Part shown: positions 14,271-17,384 of the stretch, in pieces
Position numbering within the stretch: the first letter of the stretch is position 1
Layout: the number at the start of each line of letters is the position of its first letter
Assembly (NCBI GenBank): GCA_025935445.1
Contig: JAICVG010000001.1
Location: forward strand, 1 to 17,384
Direction: 5' to 3'
Source: Nitrososphaera sp.
GTDB lineage: Archaea; Thermoproteota; Nitrososphaeria; Nitrososphaerales; Nitrososphaeraceae
Length of the DNA: 17,384 bases
Position numbers and translations under genes: made by a program
The notes under the pieces: generated by a model
What the model saw: only the letters and a program-made list of their open reading frames with translations
Told to the model about the DNA's origin: nothing
Databases searched by the model: none

Positions 14271-14782
14271 GCGTAATGGATGCCGTCTTCACTAGCTATT
14301 GCGTCCAATCTTTTGTCATACTTGTCATGTGGTAGATTCTCAAGCAGCTGAAATGAGTACGCAAGCCCAATAGAAAATATTCGCTTACCCGACAGTAACC
14401 TGTCATAGAATCCCTTACCGTATCCAAGGCGGTTACCCTTTTTATCAAAAGCAATGCCCGGCACGACAAGTAGATCGATCTCACTCATCTGCTCATATGG
14501 CGGAGGTTCCATGATACCAAACCTGCCCTTGATTAAGGATTTTGTAGATGACAGTTCATAAAATGTGATCTTGTCTTCTTCGACTCTTGGCAGTGCGATC
14601 TTTTTGCCCAATATTTTTGCATGCTCGATTATCAATTCTGTAGTTACCTCAGAACCAAATGCATAGTATGCTCCAACAACCTTGGCCGGCTGGAACTCTT
14701 TGCTGTTTATTACAAATTCTTGTATGGTTTTGCTCCTATTTGAGATCTCCTGGTAATTCAGCCTGTTGCGCCTTTCAAGCAT
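14267..14782 (-). CDS. 5-formyltetrahydrofolate cyclo-ligase
   Basis: Converts 5-formyltetrahydrofolate to 5,10-methenyltetrahydrofolate with ATP, returning stored folate to the active pool. Recognised by VVPGIAFDKKGNRLGYGKGFYDRLL-like sequence at about 104-128 (written here in parts: VVPGIAFD, GNRLGYGKGFYDR), the family's nucleotide and folate site, within a normal 171-residue length. The ATG at 14782 is the first standard start, but the 11 codons before it read GKREIRQE in the same frame, resembling the usual N-terminus (KxxxRxxM). Initiation at a CTG right after the folD stop (14813-14815) is therefore possible. It lies 33 nt downstream of folD in the same frame. Related names are MTHFS, ygfA and fau. 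Confidence 0.9.
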   Translation of the reverse strand: MLERRNRLNYQEISNRSKTIQEFVINSKEFQPAKVVGAYYAFGSEVTTELIIEHAKILGKKIALPRVEEDKITFYELSSTKSLIKGRFGIMEPPPYEQMSEIDLLVVPGIAFDKKGNRLGYGKGFYDRLLSGKRIFSIGLAYSFQLLENLPHDKYDKRLDAIASEDGIHYA

Positions 14783-14815
14783 CTCTTGTCGTATTTCTCT
14801 TTTGCCTAACAGCAG

Positions 14816-15679
14816 CTACTTACTCATCTCTCGTGTTATAAAAGCAGCAGTCACGGTATTTTTCAAAAGCATTGCCCGGGTCATAAGGCCCACTCCGCCT
14901 GGCACCGGCGTTATCCAAGATGCTTTTTGCTTTACAGAGTCAAAGTCAAGGTCCCCGGTCAACTTGCCATTGAGTCGGGCTATCCCAACATCAATAACGA
15001 CCACGTCTTCCTTTATCATGTTTGCAGTAAGCGTAAAGCTCTGACGGTTGCCAACCGCAGTAACAATCAGATCTGCATTGCGTAGCTTTTCGCCAAGATA
15101 CTTTGTCTTTGAATGGCAAATTGTCACTGTGGCGTCTCGTTCCAACAACAAAATCAAAAGCGGTTTTCCCACCAAGTTACTGCGGTTTACAATGACTACA
15201 TCCATCCCGGCTACATCTATTCTGTAATAGTCCAAAAGCTCCATGATGCCAGAAGGTGTACAGGGCTTAAGTGCTGCGATACCACTCTGCAGCATGCCAA
15301 CATTGTACGGCGTCAAGCCATCCACATCCTTCAGCGGACTTAAGGAGGAGAGTATATCAAACTCATCGATATGAGAGGGCAGAGGTAGTTGTACTAAAAT
15401 GCCGTGGACTTCAGGATCGTTGTTTAGGAGTTGCACGAGCTCGCGCAGCTCCTTCTGCTTAAAGGTGGCGGCAAGCCTATGATCTCTTGTGACAATACCT
15501 ACCTCTTTTGCATCCTTATGCTTGCTCTCAATATAGGTTGCAGATGCAGGATCATCTCCGACCAGCACTGTCGCAAGGCAAGGCCGGACACCGATTGCCT
15601 TCAATTCTCGAACCGCCCCTATTACTCTTGATTTTACGTCTGCCGACACGACCTTGCCATCGATTAAGCGCGCTACCAA
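14816..15679 (-). CDS. folD: Methylene-THF dehydrogenase / methenyl-THF cyclohydrolase
   Basis: Bifunctional enzyme interconverting 5,10-methylene-, methenyl- and 10-formyl-tetrahydrofolate, supplying one-carbon units for purines and other products. The 287 residues match FolD. Visible are the catalytic Tyr49-x3-Lys53 in SATYIESK, ILVQLPLP, KDVDGLTPYNVG, KPCTPSGIMELL, the dinucleotide-site VNRSNLVGKPL and PVPGGVGLMTRAML (one residue off the common GPMT). The start is TTG 15679 (VARLIDGK follows). It leads a two-gene operon with the cyclo-ligase; a TATA-like TTATATAG lies at about 15717-15724 and repeated GTGTAG half-sites surround it. Confidence 0.95.
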   Translation of the reverse strand: MVARLIDGKVVSADVKSRVIGAVRELKAIGVRPCLATVLVGDDPASATYIESKHKDAKEVGIVTRDHRLAATFKQKELRELVQLLNNDPEVHGILVQLPLPSHIDEFDILSSLSPLKDVDGLTPYNVGMLQSGIAALKPCTPSGIMELLDYYRIDVAGMDVVIVNRSNLVGKPLLILLLERDATVTICHSKTKYLGEKLRNADLIVTAVGNRQSFTLTANMIKEDVVVIDVGIARLNGKLTGDLDFDSVKQKASWITPVPGGVGLMTRAMLLKNTVTAAFITREMSK

Positions 15680-15698
15680 TTGAATAGGTGGGAATTTT

Positions 15699-15749
15699 CT
15701 ACACTATTTGCTTTTCTATATAAGATACTCGTGTAGAGTCATACTACAC
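15699..15749 (-). promoter_or_regulatory. folD promoter with three GTGTAG half-sites
   Basis: On the minus strand the order is GTGTAG (15749-15744), CTACAC (15736-15731), TATA-like CTTATATAG (15725-15717), GTGTAG (15704-15699). The first two form a perfect 6-bp inverted repeat with a 7-nt spacer just upstream of the TATA box; the third is a direct copy near the expected start of transcription. This layout suggests a specific regulator, not identified. Confidence 0.4.
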
Positions 15750-15777
15750 AGTATAGCTATAATTCCTTATGAAGCCG

Positions 15778-15812
15778 AATAAAATAAGATTCTAAAAAAG
15801 AACTAAAGAAAC
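15778..15812 (-). terminator. T-rich terminator after the LSm-eL37 gene group
   Basis: Read on the minus strand, this stretch contains successive T-runs (TTTCTTTAG, TTCTTTTTTAG, TTATTTTATT). It lies about 60-90 nt past the stop of the coiled-coil gene, which is what archaeal U-rich terminators look like. It also separates this group from the folD promoter. Confidence 0.5.
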
Positions 15813-15870
15813 ATACAATGCCGCTGGCAATAGTTCAAGCCTCGCCAAAGGACTTTATATGCTAAACCTA

Positions 15871-16479
15871 TTAGTCCTTGTCTATCTCAACTTGCTCAAG
15901 GTGTTGTAGTGCTTGAACTATCTCCTTATGTAACTGCTCAATGCTTTGTTCGTCAGCCTTGAACATCTTTTGCTCTATAGGAGTAGCAGACTGCTGCATA
16001 TTCGACGTTTCGGCGAGTATCTTTTTTGCCTTTGCGTCAATATCATCCTGGGAAGGAGGATTCGATTTAGAAAGCTCTAATAACTTTTTGTCAAGCACAG
16101 AAATCCTGTCCTCGAGGAAGGATACAAGGTTGTTGCGGAGTTCCTTGAGATCCGAAAAGTCTGCCACGGGCCGCAGGTAAGCGACCTTTTGGTTGAGCGA
16201 ATCGAGTTGCTGCTTGTATTTTAGCAACAGTTTGTCACGCTCTAACCTGTCGATCCTGCCATCCCGAGCTGCTTCATATACCCGAGTAATTGCTTCAGCT
16301 GTAAGGTTCTTCTCAAACAGGAGTGATATAAGTTCCGCCCGTATGGAGGCGATGGAGGAGGATGATGACTGTGCATACTTTTTATTATTACCTCTGATGC
16401 GAAGAAGCTTGTCCAGAAATACTGCTGATATCACGCCTGCGATAGATGAGCCGGCGATGAAGGCGATTTCTGTGGACAT
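15871..16479 (-). CDS. Membrane-anchored coiled-coil protein, unknown function
   Basis: A 202-residue protein with one hydrophobic N-terminal segment (about 5-24, FIAGSSIAGVISAVFL) followed by a basic stop (KLLRIRGNNKK). A Ser-run precedes a long Lys/Glu/Leu-rich helical region (about 45-170) with heptad-like coiled-coil character, and the C-terminus is acidic. Topology would be an N-terminal anchor with a cytosolic coiled coil. I do not recognise a family. It follows eL37 on the same strand after 47 nt, so may be co-transcribed with LSm and eL37. A minus-strand CTATATA directly before the ATG could instead be its own TATA box with a start further in. Confidence 0.75.
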   Translation of the reverse strand: MSTEIAFIAGSSIAGVISAVFLDKLLRIRGNNKKYAQSSSSSIASIRAELISLLFEKNLTAEAITRVYEAARDGRIDRLERDKLLLKYKQQLDSLNQKVAYLRPVADFSDLKELRNNLVSFLEDRISVLDKKLLELSKSNPPSQDDIDAKAKKILAETSNMQQSATPIEQKMFKADEQSIEQLHKEIVQALQHLEQVEIDKD

Positions 16480-16526
16480 TATATAGGGTTTGCCAAGGCT
16501 TGCTAGAAGAAAAACTTTCTGTTGTA

Positions 16527-16697
16527 TCAGATGACCTGTCGTTTAATCCAGTCGTACTTGCGAATTCTCGGGTCTGGGTAGCCACACTTTGCGCACCGCT
16601 TACTTCGCTTATGAAATGAATTGTGGCCACACCTTCTGCATCGTATATGGGTCTTTTTACGAGTGAACTTGCCCATCGATGTAGTGCCTTTTGTCAT
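16527..16697 (-). CDS. rpl37e: Large ribosomal subunit protein eL37
   Basis: A 56-residue basic protein, [10 protein letters not shown] then [14 protein letters not shown], found by translating the minus strand. It has the zinc-ribbon cysteines C20-x2-C23 and C35-x2-C38 ([14 protein letters not shown]) and the typical end RIRKYDW. This matches eL37 of archaea and eukaryotes, which binds 23S rRNA in the large subunit. It lies 25 nt downstream of the LSm gene, a pairing common in archaea and a strong marker of archaeal origin. The ATG at 16697 is the natural start. Confidence 0.95.
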   Translation of the reverse strand: MTKGTTSMGKFTRKKTHIRCRRCGHNSFHKRSKRCAKCGYPDPRIRKYDWIKRQVI

Positions 16698-16722
16698 TTC
16701 TCACTCAGCTTCTCCATATACA

Positions 16723-16953
16723 TTACTTTGGCGGTGGTGAGATAATGACCACATTGTCCCCTCTGACGACGATAGTGCCCAGCTCATTAGACTTGCCTTC
16801 TTCGAGAATTTCTACTGAATCTTCAAGCAACAGGTTCATATGCTGGTCGAAACCGTGAAGGTTTCCTCTGATGACTTTGCCGCCCTTAAGCTTGATAAGT
16901 ACAATTTTTCCAAGGCTCTCATCGAGAACTTTCACTGCCATATCTACGGACAA
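16723..16953 (-). CDS. LSm (Sm-like archaeal) RNA-binding protein
   Basis: A protein of about 76 residues with the two Sm motifs: Sm1 (GKIVLIKLKGGKVIRGNLHGFD-like, seen as KLKGGKVIRGNLHGFD, then MNLLLED) and Sm2 (TIVVRGDNVVIISP). Archaeal Sm proteins form heptameric rings that bind U-rich RNA and are linked to RNA processing and turnover. Start is either TTG 16953 or ATG 16941; the protein from ATG begins MAVKVLDESLGK, close to usual Sm N-termini. It is the first gene of a probable operon with eL37. Confidence 0.94.
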   Translation of the reverse strand: MSVDMAVKVLDESLGKIVLIKLKGGKVIRGNLHGFDQHMNLLLEDSVEILEEGKSNELGTIVVRGDNVVIISPPPK

Positions 16954-16988
16954 TTAGTATTCTACCGAAGGTAGAGCATGATATAGGC

Positions 16989-16999
16989 ATATATTAAAA
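16989..16999 (-). promoter_or_regulatory. TATA-like element of the LSm-eL37 operon
   Basis: Minus-strand TTTTAATATAT is centred about 41 nt before the TTG and 53 nt before the ATG of the LSm gene, so the mRNA would have a short leader. The perfect inverted repeat CTACC-GAA-GGTAG (16962-16974) falls at the predicted transcription start. A second, weaker TATA-like stretch (about 16980-16985) is also present. Confidence 0.4.
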
Positions 17000-17086
17000 T
17001 TTGTTTGATTTATCTTCTGTTAACTTCGTGTAAATCATGTCCTGTATTCGATAGTTATCAATGAACAACAACTTAGGAGGACACGA

Positions 17087-17155
17087 GTGCACACCTATAC
17101 AACGTTTATCGAATTTCTGGAACTTGAGTATATATTACAAGTTTTGGTTGGATAA
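17087..17155 (+). CDS. Possible small ORF, 22 codons, behind a consensus ribosome site
   Basis: AGGAGGA lies just upstream of a GTG at 17087, followed by 22 codons to TAA at 17153-17155. The peptide is hydrophobic/acidic (HTYTTFIEFLELEYILQVLVG after the start). The only support is the near-perfect Shine-Dalgarno at proper spacing in otherwise empty sequence; it may be chance. Confidence 0.2.
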   Translation: MHTYTTFIEFLELEYILQVLVG

Positions 17156-17384
17156 TAACAACTATTGCAACAAGTAAGCTAGCTGAATGATTTAGGAATT
17201 TACCATGAAGATTGCTATTTCATGGCCTTTTCTTATAAACCAGAGCAACTACCAGTAATTTGCTGGATATACATAGCATAAGAGTGATGTTTGGTTCTAA
17301 TACTTCATTGCTAGTTTTATATGCATCTAGGGCTTTGGATAGCCGCATGAGCGATTTTCTTGTGGTTTCATTACTTTGAAGATC

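Larger units (their letters stand above)
16954..17384. other. Intergenic region at the right edge
   Basis: About 430 AT-rich bases up to the window end. They contain the LSm promoter elements near 16962-16999 and the candidate small ORF at 17087-17155. No other coding frame, tRNA or repeat was recognised; a gene may begin beyond the edge. Confidence 0.45.

Overview
The window reads as chromosomal DNA of an ammonia-oxidising-type archaeon of the Thaumarchaeota/Nitrososphaerota, most likely a Nitrososphaera-like soil lineage. This rests on an archaeal LSm gene beside ribosomal protein eL37, archaeal TATA boxes about 25-28 nt before start codons (leaderless genes), many TTG starts, an archaeal-type split CarA/CarB, and a KGG-repeat protein and SWIM protein of kinds I associate with this group. 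The lineage is inferred from sequence recall, not from a search. No tRNA, rRNA, insertion sequence or CRISPR array was seen.

Layout. 1-91: possible 3' end of a gene, then about 530 bp of AT-rich spacer. 626-5584: branched-chain amino acid cluster on the + strand, ilvB-ilvN-leuA-leuB (acetolactate synthase large and small subunits, 2-isopropylmalate synthase, 3-isopropylmalate dehydrogenase). It is preceded by a TATA box and a 23-codon leader ORF ending in a Val/Leu-rich run whose stop codon sits in a hairpin loop. 5585-5894: spacer with a 69-nt imperfect hairpin. 5895-6281 (-): small eight-cysteine zinc-binding membrane protein, divergent from carA. 6367-10927 (+): carA and carB, the two subunits of carbamoyl-phosphate synthetase for pyrimidines and arginine. 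10928-11297: spacer. 11298-12887: metallophosphoesterase (-), SWIM zinc-finger protein (+) and KGG-repeat protein (-), tightly overlapping. 12984-14270 (+): purD. 14267-15679 (-): folD and a 5-formyltetrahydrofolate cyclo-ligase, a one-carbon folate pair. 15871-16953 (-): LSm, eL37 and a membrane-anchored coiled-coil protein. 16954-17384: spacer.

Most genes are central anabolism: branched-chain amino acids, carbamoyl phosphate, purines and one-carbon folate.

Two places deserve most attention. First, carB is interrupted after codon 25 by 26 extra bases that fold into a bulge-helix-bulge-like hairpin. Exact removal restores the conserved frame, so this may be a minimal archaeal mRNA intron. 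The same gene lacks a usable start codon (TCG stands where TTG/ATG is expected, behind a perfect Shine-Dalgarno) and has substitutions at normally invariant ATP-site residues, so decay or sequence error must also be considered. Second, the ilvB leader looks like an attenuator-style leader peptide, which to my knowledge is not established for archaeal branched-chain amino acid genes. Inverted repeats straddling the TATA boxes of carA and purD, and repeated half-sites at folD, are further candidate regulatory elements.
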